Source: Croceibacterium_B sp963811255
GTDB taxonomy: Bacteria > Pseudomonadota > Alphaproteobacteria > Sphingomonadales > Sphingomonadaceae
DNA length: 64,000 nucleotides
NCBI GenBank assembly: GCA_963811255.1
Contig: CAWEQI010000003.1
Location: 1,054,001 to 1,118,000 of the forward strand
Direction of reading: 5' to 3'
A program made the translations under genes and the position numbers. Of the stretch, positions 1 to 7,807 are shown in pieces. The number at the start of each line of letters is the position of its first letter. Position 1 is the stretch's first letter. The notes below the pieces were generated by a model. The model was not told the origin of the DNA. It worked only from the letters and a program-made list of their open reading frames with translations, and did not search any database.

Positions 1-356
1 CCGCGTTCACCCCGGGCTGCAACATCGAGGCGCAGACCTTCGCCCAGGCGATGCCCAAGTTTCACGCCGCCGGGGCCACGGTGATCGGGGTGACCGCCGG
101 CAACGTGAACCAATTGGAAGACTTCTCGGCCAAGAAGTGCGCTGGGCAGTTTCCGGTCGCCGCAGCCAGCGACAAGATCAAGAGCGAGTACGACGTCGAT
201 CTGAAGAAGCCGGACGGCAGCTCCACCGGGCTGACCAACCGCACGACCTACGTGATCGCGCCCGACGACAAAATCGTGATGGTCTATTCGGCGATGAAGC
301 CCGAAGAGCATATCAGCAACAGTCTCGCCGCGGTCGAAGCGCTCAAGAAGGGGTAA
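1..356 (+). CDS. Peroxiredoxin (AhpC/TSA/Bcp-like), 3' part only
   Basis: The reading frame is open from base 3 of the window and ends at TAA 354-356, so the gene starts upstream and only about 117 C-terminal residues are visible. The first visible residues contain FTPGC, which matches the TPGC peroxidatic-cysteine motif of thioredoxin-fold peroxiredoxins. The downstream FPVAAASD...Y and RTTYVIAPDDKI...VYS segments fit the family's beta strands. Family knowledge says such enzymes reduce hydroperoxides through a Cys sulfenic acid. The subclass (1-Cys or 2-Cys) and any signal peptide cannot be judged because the N-terminus is missing. A structured repeat follows at once and probably ends the transcript. 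Confidence 0.85.
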   Translation, partial: AFTPGCNIEAQTFAQAMPKFHAAGATVIGVTAGNVNQLEDFSAKKCAGQFPVAAASDKIKSEYDVDLKKPDGSSTGLTNRTTYVIAPDDKIVMVYSAMKPEEHISNSLAAVEALKKG

Positions 357-357
357 T

Positions 358-485
358 CCTCCCAGAGCTTGCTCGGGGATGTGGCGCCGGCCACAGGCCG
401 GTGACGGAGGGGTTTGGCGTACCGGCCACCTGCACCACCACACCTGCGGTGTGGCGGTTCCCCTCCCCGAGCAAGCTCGGGGAGG
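358..485. repeat. Structured intergenic repeat, copy 1 (terminal palindromes)
   Basis: Between the peroxiredoxin stop and prfB lies an element bounded by two hairpins in opposite orientation: 358-379 (CTCCCAGAGC-TT-GCTCGGGGA, one mismatch) and 463-484 (CTCCCCGAGC-AA-GCTCGGGGAG). The interior contains GTGACGGAGGGG and, near the right end, TTCCCCTCCCC. The same plan recurs at 16600-16702 and 48753-48876. It could act as a transcription terminator or a REP/MITE-like repeat. No protein-coding signal was seen in it. Confidence 0.65.
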
Positions 486-555
486 CAATCACCCCCCACT
501 TTCCCTCGTCTGCCCCCTCCGCTAAGCGGGCGCCCAAGTCATCGGAGAAGCCATA

Positions 556-1683
556 ATGCGTGCCGAAGGGCAGGCTCATATCGAACGGATCGAGGCGGCG
601 CTGGCGCTGGTGCGGCGCTCGCTCGACTGGGAGCGTGCGCTGCGCCGGCTCGACGAGCTCAACGCCCGGGTGGAGGATCCCAAACTGTGGGATGATCCCA
701 AACAGGCCGAGCAGGTGATGCGCGAACGGCGCCGGCTTGAAAGCGCGATCGGCACGGTCAACGAAATCTCGTCCGAGATGGCCGATGCGGTGGAGTTCGT
801 CGACCTCGGCGAAGCCGAAGGTGATGATGCGGTTGTCGCGGAAGGGCTCGCGAGCCTCGAGCGCCTCGCCGCCCGGGCGGATGCCGATAAGGTCCAGGCG
901 CTGCTCGCCGGCGAGGCCGACGCCAACGACACTTACATCGAAATCCACGCCGGCGCCGGCGGCACCGAAAGCCAGGACTGGGCCGAGATGCTGCTGCGGA
1001 TGTATTCTCGGTGGGCCGAACGCAAGGGCTACAAGGTCGAGGTGGTCGAATATCAGGCCGGCGAGCAAGCCGGGATCAAATCGGCCACGCTGCTGATCAA
1101 GGGCGAGAACGCCTATGGCTATGCCAAGACCGAGAGCGGCGTGCACCGCCTAGTGCGGATCAGCCCCTACGACAGCTCGGCGCGGCGGCATACCAGCTTT
1201 TCAAGCGTATGGGTCTATCCGGTAGTCGACGAGGAAATCGCCATCGAGGTCAACGACAGTGATCTCAGAATCGACACCTACCGCGCCAGCGGCGCGGGCG
1301 GGCAGCACATCAACAAGACCGATTCGGCGGTGCGAATCACCCATATCCCCACCGGGATCGTCGTTGCCAGCCAGCAGGACCGCAGCCAGCACAAGAACCG
1401 CGCCACGGCGATGAACATGCTCAAGGCGCGGCTCTACGAAGCCGAACTGGCCAAGCGCGAGGCGGCCGCCGCCGGCGAGTACGAGGAGAAGACCGATATC
1501 GGCTGGGGGCACCAGATCAGGAGCTACGTCCTGCAGCCCTATCAGATGGTCAAGGACCTGAGGACCGGGGTGACCTCGAGCAGCCCGGGCGACGTTCTCG
1601 ACGGCGATCTCGACGACTTCATCGCCGCCGCGCTGGCCCAGCGGGTGACCGGCGAGACTGTCGAGGTGGAGGACGTGGAGTGA
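556..1683 (+). CDS. prfB: Peptide chain release factor 2
   Basis: A 375-residue class I release factor that recognises UGA/UAA stop codons in the ribosomal A site and triggers peptidyl-tRNA hydrolysis. The GGQ catalytic loop is present in GAGGQHINKTDSAVR. The codon-recognition tripeptide, SPF in E. coli, reads SPY here (ISPYDSSARRHTSF), which still fits RF2 rather than RF1 (PxT). Unlike E. coli prfB there is no in-frame UGA near codon 26, so no programmed +1 frameshift is needed: the segment SLDWERALRRLDELN reads straight through. The start is ATG 556. The stop TGA 1681-1683 overlaps the GTG start of the next gene, which implies translational coupling. Confidence 0.97.
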   Translation: MRAEGQAHIERIEAALALVRRSLDWERALRRLDELNARVEDPKLWDDPKQAEQVMRERRRLESAIGTVNEISSEMADAVEFVDLGEAEGDDAVVAEGLASLERLAARADADKVQALLAGEADANDTYIEIHAGAGGTESQDWAEMLLRMYSRWAERKGYKVEVVEYQAGEQAGIKSATLLIKGENAYGYAKTESGVHRLVRISPYDSSARRHTSFSSVWVYPVVDEEIAIEVNDSDLRIDTYRASGAGGQHINKTDSAVRITHIPTGIVVASQQDRSQHKNRATAMNMLKARLYEAELAKREAAAAGEYEEKTDIGWGHQIRSYVLQPYQMVKDLRTGVTSSSPGDVLDGDLDDFIAAALAQRVTGETVEVEDVE

Positions 1684-2417
1684 GGCCCGGCGCCGCCCTC
1701 GGTCTTGCGCTGCTGCTCGTTGCCGGCTGCAAGCCCGCCGCAAGCGACCACCGGCCGCCCGACGCGCGCGATTTTCCGCGCGCCTATCGTCCGGTGTCGA
1801 CACGCAGCGGAGACGGATACTCGAACGAGCAGGCGCGCGATGACCGGCGCGAGGCTACCACAGTGATGGACCTGGCGATGATCCGCCCCGGGATGACCGT
1901 GGCCGATGTCGGCGCCGGCGCGGGGTACTACACGGTCCGGCTGGCCGATCGGGTCGGCAAGAAGGGCCGGGTGCTGGCCGAGGACATCGACAAGGACGCG
2001 CTCGCCCGGCTCGGCAGCCGCGTCGAGACAGAGCATCTCGACAACGTCTCGATCAGGCTGGGCACCGAAGACGACCCCGGTCTGCCCGAGCATAGCTTCG
2101 ATCGCATTTTCCTGGTGCACGTATATCACGAGGTGACCGAGCCTTACGCCTTCCTGTGGCACCTGCGCCCTGGGCTCAAACCCGACGGCGCGGTGATCGT
2201 GGTCGAAGCCGACAAGCCGACCAGCGAGCACGGCATTCCGCCCAAGCAGCTGTTCTGCGAATTCGCCCGCGTGGGCTTTCGCCTGACCGAATTTGTCCGT
2301 AAACCGGAAATCGACAGTTACTACGCGCGCTTCGAGGCGGTCGGCAAACGGCCGGAACCCAACCAGATCGAACCGTGCAGCAAGCCGGGCGACACCAACG
2401 GCGATACCGCCGCCTGA
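1680..2417 (+). CDS. Class I SAM-dependent methyltransferase, predicted lipoprotein
   Basis: 245 residues starting at a GTG that overlaps the prfB stop (GTGA). The N-terminus has a hydrophobic stretch ending in LLLVAGC, a convincing lipobox, so the product is predicted to be exported and lipid-anchored. After it comes a Rossmann methyltransferase core: motif I VADVGAGAGYYT, the acidic EDIDKDALARLG strand, and a DRIFLVHVYHEV motif. Soluble homologues methylate small molecules or proteins. An extracytoplasmic methyltransferase is odd because SAM is cytoplasmic, so either the signal is not used or the protein acts differently. Coupling to prfB recalls PrmC, the release-factor methylase, but the NPPY motif of PrmC is absent, so I do not assign that role. 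Confidence 0.8.
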   Translation: MRPGAALGLALLLVAGCKPAASDHRPPDARDFPRAYRPVSTRSGDGYSNEQARDDRREATTVMDLAMIRPGMTVADVGAGAGYYTVRLADRVGKKGRVLAEDIDKDALARLGSRVETEHLDNVSIRLGTEDDPGLPEHSFDRIFLVHVYHEVTEPYAFLWHLRPGLKPDGAVIVVEADKPTSEHGIPPKQLFCEFARVGFRLTEFVRKPEIDSYYARFEAVGKRPEPNQIEPCSKPGDTNGDTAA

Positions 2418-2440
2418 GCAACGAAGGATTACGTGCGAGA

Positions 2441-3847
2441 ATGGCATTCAAGGGCCTGAAACCGATCACTTACGGTGGGCGCGAGGTGTGGCCGCTGATC
2501 GAGGGTGGTAAGGGCGTTTCGGCGACCAACCACACGAGCTCGGGCGCGTGGGCGGCGGCTGGCGGGATCGGCACGATCAGCGCAGTCAACGCCGACAGCT
2601 ACGACGCTGAAGGCAAGATCGTGCCCCAGATCTACGACCAGCTGACTCGCCTCGAGCGCCACGAGCAGCTGATCCGCTACGCGATCGACGGCGCGGTGGC
2701 CCAGGTCAAGCGAGCCTACGACATCGCCAGCGGCAACGGGGCGATCAACATCAACGTATTATGGGAAATGGGTGGCGCGCAACGGGTGCTCGAAGGCGTG
2801 CTCGAGCGCACCCGCGGACTCGTCACCGGAGTGACTTGCGGCGCCGGGATGCCTTACCGGCTGGCCGAGATCGCCGCGCAATTCAACGTCAACTACCTGC
2901 CGATTATCAGCTCGGCGCGGGCCTTCCGGGCGCTGTGGAAGCGTAGCTATCATAAGGTCAGCGAATTGATGGCGGCGGTGGTCTACGAAGACCCCTGGCT
3001 CGCCGGCGGGCATAACGGCCTCAGCAACGCGGAGGATCCGGAGAAGCCGGAGGACCCATATCCAAGGGTGCAGGCGCTGCGGCAGACGATGCGCGCCGAA
3101 GGCATCGCCGACAGCGTGCCGATCATCATGGCCGGCGGCGTGTGGTACTTGCGCGAGTGGGATCACTGGATCGACAACCCCGAGCTCGGCCAGATCGCTT
3201 TCCAGTACGGCACCCGGCCGCTGCTGACCGAGGAGAGCCCGATCCCGGCCGGGTGGAAGGAAGCGCTTCGCCACCTCGAGGAAGGCGACGTGCTGCTGCA
3301 CCGTTTCAGCCCGACCGGGTTCTATAGCTCGGCGGTGCGCAACAGCTTCCTCAAGAACCTCGAGGCGCGCAGCGAGCGGCAGATTCCCTATTCCAAGGTC
3401 GAGGCCGGCGAGCACACCGTGCAGCTCGACGTCGGGGTTAAGAGCAAGAACTTCTGGGTCACGCCGAAGGATCGCGAGCGGGCGCGCGGCTGGGTGGCCG
3501 CCGGCCACACGGAGGCGCTCAAGACGCCCGACGACACCGTGGTGTTCGTCAGCCCCGAGGAGCGCAAGCAGATCCGCGAGGATCAGGCGGCCTGCATGGG
3601 CTGCCTGTCGCACTGCGGGTTCTCGTCGTGGAAGGACCACGACGACCATTCGACCGGCCGGCTGGCCGACCCGCGCAGCTTCTGCATTCAGAAGACCCTG
3701 CAAGACATCGCCCACGGCGCCCCGGTGGACGAAAACCTGATGTTCGCCGGCCACAGCGCCTTCCGCTTCAAGCAGGACCCGTTCTATTCCAACAACTTCA
3801 CGCCAACGGTGAAGCAGCTGGTCGAACGGATCCTGACGGGGGATTGA
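2441..3847 (+). CDS. Nitronate monooxygenase-like flavin oxidoreductase with Cys cluster
   Basis: 468 residues from ATG 2441, preceded by AAGGA. The protein resembles the FMN-binding TIM-barrel family of 2-nitropropane dioxygenase/nitronate monooxygenase: a GVTCGAGMPYRLAEIA strand, then SARAFRALWKRSYHK, then the phosphate-binding PIIMAGGVWYL and IAFQYGTRPLL segments. Near the C-terminus there are four cysteines, C385-x2-C388-x3-C392-x22-C415 (ACMGCLSHCGF then RSFC). That spacing recalls the [4Fe-4S] site of iron-sulfur flavoenzymes such as 2,4-dienoyl-CoA reductase. Substrate unknown. It converges on the PQQ dehydrogenase gene with a 29-bp gap. Confidence 0.8.
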   Translation: MAFKGLKPITYGGREVWPLIEGGKGVSATNHTSSGAWAAAGGIGTISAVNADSYDAEGKIVPQIYDQLTRLERHEQLIRYAIDGAVAQVKRAYDIASGNGAININVLWEMGGAQRVLEGVLERTRGLVTGVTCGAGMPYRLAEIAAQFNVNYLPIISSARAFRALWKRSYHKVSELMAAVVYEDPWLAGGHNGLSNAEDPEKPEDPYPRVQALRQTMRAEGIADSVPIIMAGGVWYLREWDHWIDNPELGQIAFQYGTRPLLTEESPIPAGWKEALRHLEEGDVLLHRFSPTGFYSSAVRNSFLKNLEARSERQIPYSKVEAGEHTVQLDVGVKSKNFWVTPKDRERARGWVAAGHTEALKTPDDTVVFVSPEERKQIREDQAACMGCLSHCGFSSWKDHDDHSTGRLADPRSFCIQKTLQDIAHGAPVDENLMFAGHSAFRFKQDPFYSNNFTPTVKQLVERILTGD

Positions 3848-3876
3848 CCCCGCGCTTGCCGCGCAATTGGCGGACA

Positions 3877-5982
3877 TCAGCTTCCGATCGGAGCGCCGTC
3901 TTTCGAGCCGTTCGCCTGCAGGATGTAACCGACCACCGCGCGATAGTCTGAATCGCTTAGCGAACCGGCTCCGCCCGGCGGCATGTTCTGGCGAGTGAAG
4001 GCATAAAGCACCGCCGCGCTCTTGCCTTTCCAGTTGGCCATGAACGGCGCGCCCTTGAGCGCGGGGGCTTCGCCCGCACCTTCCATGTCGGCCCCGTGGC
4101 AGGCGGCGCAGGATTGCTCGTAGAGCGCCTTGCCGTCGCTCGCCGCCGAGGCCGGGATCGCGGGGGCCGCTGGCGCCGCGTCGACCGGGGCTGGGCCGCC
4201 CGTCGGATTGACAGGTGCGCGCGGGGGGCCTTGCCGGCCGATGCCGGCGTCGGGCAGAGCGAACACGAACAGCGTGCCTTGGGTGCCGTAAATCAGCTCG
4301 GGCGTGAGCGTGTCGCCGAGCCAGAACCCGGTCGAGACGGCGACGTACTGGTGTCCGCCGACCGCGAATGTGACCGGATAACCGGTCACCGCCGAGCCGA
4401 GGTTCATTTCCCACAGCACCTTGCCGCTCGCCTGGTCGAGCGCGCGGAAGCGGCCGGCCGAATCGCCGGCGAACAGCAGGCCGCCACCGGTGGCGAGCAC
4501 CGACTGCATCCCGGCGCGGGTGGAGAACTTCCATTCGGTCCTGCCGGTGACCGCGTTGACCGCGGTGAGCACGCCGAGCTTGTTATTTGCGCCCGGCGCG
4601 AGCGTGATTCTGGAAGCGATCGAGTACGTCGGAGTGGGCCACTTCGGCGCCGTCGCCGTAACCGTCTCGCAGGTGTTCTGCTCCGGGAAGTACATCGTCT
4701 TGGTGAGTGGGCTGTAAGCCGGGGCCTGGTAATTCGCCCCGCCGGTCGAGGACGGGCAGACGAACACGGTGTCGCCGACCTTGTGGAACAGCGTTGCCGG
4801 ATTGCCGGTGACCTTGCCGGTCGTCCCGTCGATCGATTGGACGACGTTCTGCATCACCGTCGGCCGCGCCCACAGGAATTCGCCGGTGCGTCGGTCGAGG
4901 GTGTAGATGATGCCGGTCTTGCCGGGGATGCCGGTGAGAACCTCGTAGACCTTGCCCTTGACGATCTTCGGATTGATCCAGGTCACTGCCTTGGGATCGG
5001 GCGCGACCTGCTCGTCCAGCAGGATGCGCGGGAACGGGTGATCGAGGTCCCAGTGATCGACCAGGTGCTGATAGTACCAGACGATCTTGCCTGTCTTCAC
5101 GTCGAGCGCGAGCGTCGAGTCGTGGTACAGGTAAGTATACTGGTTTCCCGCGAGCATGAACTTGGGTGCCGGCGCGCTGACCGACGTGCCCATGTACAGC
5201 AGGTGCAATTCGGGATCGTAGCTGGCGTTCATCCACGCGCCGACCTGCATCCGGCGCTCGAGCGGCGTACCGCCCCAGGTCTTGTCGTTCGGGTCGCTGC
5301 CGCGGGCGATCGTGCTGGTGCGCCAGATTTCCTTCCCGGTGCGCGCGTCGTGCGCGGTGATCACGCAGGCGTCGGGGCCACCCTTCTGGTCGCATGAGCG
5401 GCCGGTGATGGCGAGGCCGTCGGCGATGATGGGGCCGCTGCTCTGCTTGGCGCCGTGGTGGTAATCCATGATTTGGGTGTCCCAGACCAGCTTTCCGGTC
5501 TGCGCGTTCACCGCATAGATGTGATCGTCGGAGCCGCGGGCGATGATCAGGTTGCCGTAGATCGCGAGATTCCGGTTGGTGGCGGGGAAGGTGAGGAACT
5601 TGTCGAGGTCCTTGGGCAGCTCGCGCTTGTGAACCCACAGCACCTCGCCCGAGGCGGCATCGAGCGCGGTGATCGAATCGCTCGGCCCGGGGAAGTACAT
5701 CACCCCGTCGTGGACCAGCGGGGTCCCTTCCTGGTGCCCGGCGGCGAGCGGGTGGACCCAGACCAGGCGCAATTGCTTGACGTTGGCCTTCGTGATTTCG
5801 GCGAGCGGGCTGTAGCCCCACGAATCGAGCGTCCGCCGCCAGCTGAGCCAGTCCTTCGGGTCGGGATGCTGGATCATCGCATCGGTGACGGGAGTGAAGG
5901 GCGGCGCTGTATCGCTCGCCTGCGCCATCGCAGCCCCGAGCAGCGCGGCGGCCGCGATCAGGCGTCTAGTCGTTCCCCCCAT
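3877..5982 (-). CDS. PQQ-dependent quinohaemoprotein dehydrogenase
   Basis: 701 residues. A signal peptide (to about AMAQA) is followed by an eight-bladed quinoprotein propeller with repeated TGK-xx-W docking motifs (DAASGEVLW, NAQTGKLVW, DARTGKEIW, DVKTGKIVW, QASGKVLWE). A Pro/Ala-rich linker leads to a C-terminal cytochrome c domain (C625-A-A-C628-H629, with Met ligand candidate in QNMPPGG). It should oxidise an alcohol-type substrate in the periplasm and pass electrons from PQQ through haem c to the respiratory chain. The catalytic-Asp segment reads W311-D-L-D314. Asp at the +2 position is the feature linked to lanthanide use in XoxF-type enzymes. However, the usual metal-ligand Glu and the Asn of the GTGNP motif are not recognisable (the latter reads GTSVSAP), and no vicinal Cys-Cys is present. 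The start follows GGAGGGGAGA. Substrate cannot be told. Confidence 0.85.
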   Translation of the reverse strand: MGGTTRRLIAAAALLGAAMAQASDTAPPFTPVTDAMIQHPDPKDWLSWRRTLDSWGYSPLAEITKANVKQLRLVWVHPLAAGHQEGTPLVHDGVMYFPGPSDSITALDAASGEVLWVHKRELPKDLDKFLTFPATNRNLAIYGNLIIARGSDDHIYAVNAQTGKLVWDTQIMDYHHGAKQSSGPIIADGLAITGRSCDQKGGPDACVITAHDARTGKEIWRTSTIARGSDPNDKTWGGTPLERRMQVGAWMNASYDPELHLLYMGTSVSAPAPKFMLAGNQYTYLYHDSTLALDVKTGKIVWYYQHLVDHWDLDHPFPRILLDEQVAPDPKAVTWINPKIVKGKVYEVLTGIPGKTGIIYTLDRRTGEFLWARPTVMQNVVQSIDGTTGKVTGNPATLFHKVGDTVFVCPSSTGGANYQAPAYSPLTKTMYFPEQNTCETVTATAPKWPTPTYSIASRITLAPGANNKLGVLTAVNAVTGRTEWKFSTRAGMQSVLATGGGLLFAGDSAGRFRALDQASGKVLWEMNLGSAVTGYPVTFAVGGHQYVAVSTGFWLGDTLTPELIYGTQGTLFVFALPDAGIGRQGPPRAPVNPTGGPAPVDAAPAAPAIPASAASDGKALYEQSCAACHGADMEGAGEAPALKGAPFMANWKGKSAAVLYAFTRQNMPPGGAGSLSDSDYRAVVGYILQANGSKDGAPIGS

Positions 5983-6022
5983 CGATTCTCCCCTCCGGCG
6001 ATGTTCGAGCGCCTAGGCCCGC

Positions 6023-6646
6023 TTACCAGCGCAAGAGCCGGGGACCAAGCAGCGCGCCGATCAGGCCGCCGAACAGAATGGGCAGGGCATACCAGGACAG
6101 CAGGAATATGGCGTTGGTCTCGGGGCACCAGAACGCGTAGGCTGTGGCCGCACCGGCGGCGGCGAACAGGCCCGCCAGCGCCCCCGAAAGCCGCAAGTTC
6201 GTCGGGGCGAAGCGCCGCGTCACGGCGATCGCCGCGGCAAACGTCGGCAGCGATCCCAACGCGATCGCGCTGATACAGCGCAGCCAGGTGCTCCCCGGCC
6301 AGATGGCGTCGCCCGCCGCCAACTCCATTCCGGAAAGGACCAACAGGACCGCGAACGGCGCCGCCACCGCCAGCAGCCGTGTCCGCATGCGCCGCCCCGG
6401 CGTCGCCGCGGTCTTGAGCGCGAGCGCGGCGCTGACGGCGATCGCGCCCGAAAACGCGATCTTCATGACGAACGGCGCGGGGCCGATCGCCGCAAGTGGC
6501 TGCAAGGGCGCTCCGAGGACGAACGTCAGGCCGGCGGCACACAGCGCGATGGCGGCAAGCAGCGGCACGGCCCACAAAGGACGGCGTTGCGAGCGCGCAA
6601 GCGCGTCACCGTTCGCAAGGGTATCGATCAGGTCGTCGGTCTTCAT
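6023..6646 (-). CDS. nrsF: NrsF-type (DUF1109) membrane anti-sigma factor
   Basis: 207 residues beginning MKTDDLIDTLANGDA, the typical DUF1109 N-terminus, then about six hydrophobic membrane segments. In Caulobacter, NrsF holds the ECF factor SigF inactive at the membrane and releases it under heavy-metal stress. Here the ATG overlaps the stop of the sigma gene by 4 bp (ATGA), so the two are co-translated, which supports a cognate pair. Several cysteines lie in or near the membrane segments (IALCAAG, WLRCISA, AFWCPET) and could sense metal or oxidation, but that is inference. Confidence 0.88.
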   Translation of the reverse strand: MKTDDLIDTLANGDALARSQRRPLWAVPLLAAIALCAAGLTFVLGAPLQPLAAIGPAPFVMKIAFSGAIAVSAALALKTAATPGRRMRTRLLAVAAPFAVLLVLSGMELAAGDAIWPGSTWLRCISAIALGSLPTFAAAIAVTRRFAPTNLRLSGALAGLFAAAGAATAYAFWCPETNAIFLLSWYALPILFGGLIGALLGPRLLRW

Positions 6647-7167
6647 TCCTCGTCCTCGTTCACCAACCGCCTGAGCCGCGCCATTCCGCGATGGACACGC
6701 ACCTTCACCGCCGACAGGCCTATGCCGAGACGGTCGCCCGCTTCGCCGGCCGTCAGTCCGTCGAGCTTGGTCAGCCCGATCGCCTCGGCCTGCGCGGGCG
6801 GCAGCCTGCGGATCAGCGAGCTCACGTCGAGGACCGCATCGGCGCCTTCCTGGCCATGAGGCGCATCTGCGTCAGGCAACGGCGCCACGCGGCCCCGGCG
6901 GCGCCAGTGGTCCGCCAGCTTATAGCGAGCGAGGGCATACATCCACGGTCCCACGGGCCGGCCCGGATCGAGCGTCGCGCGCTTTTCATGCAAGGCGATC
7001 AGGCACTCCTGCACCAGGTCCTCCAGATCCGCGTCGGCGCCGATCCGCCGCGCGTAGAAGCGGCGCAGGCGCTCGGCCGCCTCCCGTAGAAAATCGCGGT
7101 AGGCAACCCGGTCGCCCTTGCGCGCAGCCTCCATGAGCGTGTCGAGGCGGTCAGCCGTTTCGGTCAT
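6643..7167 (-). CDS. sigF: ECF RNA polymerase sigma factor, SigF-like
   Basis: 174 residues. Region 2 is seen in LEDLVQECLIALHEKRATLD and the following WMYALARYKLADHWRRR, and region 4 in RLPPAQAEAIGLTKLDGLTAGEAGDRLGI with the HTH segment SAVKVRVHRGMARLR. It directs RNA polymerase to stress promoters and is presumably held by the co-transcribed NrsF. AGGAGA stands directly before the ATG. A GTAACC-N16-CGAA promoter lies just upstream on the same strand, so the gene is probably autoregulated, and the divergent gene at 7299 carries the same element. Confidence 0.9.
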   Translation of the reverse strand: MTETADRLDTLMEAARKGDRVAYRDFLREAAERLRRFYARRIGADADLEDLVQECLIALHEKRATLDPGRPVGPWMYALARYKLADHWRRRGRVAPLPDADAPHGQEGADAVLDVSSLIRRLPPAQAEAIGLTKLDGLTAGEAGDRLGIGLSAVKVRVHRGMARLRRLVNEDEE

Positions 7168-7180
7168 TCTCCTGGCCTAA

Positions 7181-7206
7181 TTCGTCTTTTCGGATCGCAC
7201 GGTTAC
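7181..7206 (-). promoter_or_regulatory. Sigma-F-type promoter of the sigF-nrsF operon
   Basis: On the minus strand GTAACC (complement of 7201-7206) is followed by exactly 16 bases and CGAA (complement of 7181-7184). This matches the GTAACC-N16-CGAA consensus I recall for Caulobacter sigma-F. The implied transcript would have a very short leader carrying the AGGAGA ribosome site before ATG 7167. Confidence 0.75.
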
Positions 7207-7235
7207 GGCCTTTGCAGAGAAAATTCGCGCCCGAT

Positions 7236-7261
7236 GTAACCGCTTGGTCCGCCCGAACGAA
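7236..7261 (+). promoter_or_regulatory. Sigma-F-type promoter of the divergent membrane-protein gene
   Basis: GTAACC (7236-7241), 16 bases, CGAA (7258-7261): the same two boxes and spacing as the minus-strand promoter whose -35 box lies 29 bp away. It would give a leader of roughly 30 bases before ATG 7299. The mirrored pair strongly suggests one sigma factor drives both genes. Confidence 0.75.
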
Positions 7262-7298
7262 ATCCCTCGTGAACCTTCGACCAAATGGGAGAGCAGCA

Positions 7299-7766
7299 AT
7301 GGCAGCCTTCAAGTGGAAACGCGGTGCGGTGGCGGGGCTCGTCGCGGGCCTCGTGTTCGTGATGCTCGAAATGATCCTGGTGCCGACCGTCGGCGGCGGG
7401 GCGATGTGGGGGCCGCCGCGGATGATGGCGGCGATCGTCCTCGGCAAGGGCGTGCTGCCTCCGCCGGCGACGTTCGATGCCGGGATCGTCATGGTCGGCA
7501 TGCTGATCCACTTCGCGCTCGCTGCGGTCCTGGGCGTGATCTACGCCGCGATCGCATCGGCGCTCAAGTTGCCGAACGCGATGGCGATCCTGATCGGGGC
7601 CGTCTTCGGCTTGGTCGTCTATCTCGTGAATTTCTGGGGCTTCACTGCTGTCTTCCCGTGGTTCGCCATGGCGCGGACGCCGATCACGCTGTTTACCCAT
7701 CTCGTGTTCGGGGCCGTGCTGGGCTGGATGCTGCGCGCTCGCGTGGGCGCCACCGTCCAAGCCTAG
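7299..7766 (+). CDS. Small four-helix membrane protein, sigma-F target
   Basis: 155 residues from ATG 7299, chosen because GGGAGAG lies about 6 bases upstream and the protein then begins MAAFKWKRGAVAGLVAGLVF with a first membrane helix. About four hydrophobic segments follow, including a Met-rich loop (MWGPPRMMAAIVLG) and an aromatic helix (NFWGFTAVFPWFAM). I do not recognise a named family. Its divergent placement opposite sigF and its identical promoter box make it a likely member of the sigma-F stress regulon, perhaps acting in metal or envelope stress. Confidence 0.75.
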   Translation: MAAFKWKRGAVAGLVAGLVFVMLEMILVPTVGGGAMWGPPRMMAAIVLGKGVLPPPATFDAGIVMVGMLIHFALAAVLGVIYAAIASALKLPNAMAILIGAVFGLVVYLVNFWGFTAVFPWFAMARTPITLFTHLVFGAVLGWMLRARVGATVQA

Positions 7767-7772
7767 GAAGCA

Positions 7773-7807
7773 GCGCGGCGGGCGATGGTCACTCGCGTCC
7801 GCCGCGC
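7773..7807 (+). terminator. Hairpin after the sigma-F target gene
   Basis: GCGCGGCGG-GCGA and TCGC-GTC-CGCCGCGC form a long GC stem about 6 bases after the stop codon at 7764-7766. There is no clear T-run, so it is terminator-like only. Confidence 0.4.

Noticed and set aside
556..720. Programmed +1 frameshift in prfB
   Set aside because: The gene reads in a single frame from ATG; there is no in-frame UGA near codon 26.
4096..5397. A 433-residue plus-strand frame inside the PQQ dehydrogenase
   Set aside because: Antisense to recognised propeller and cytochrome c coding sequence; no domain or ribosome site.
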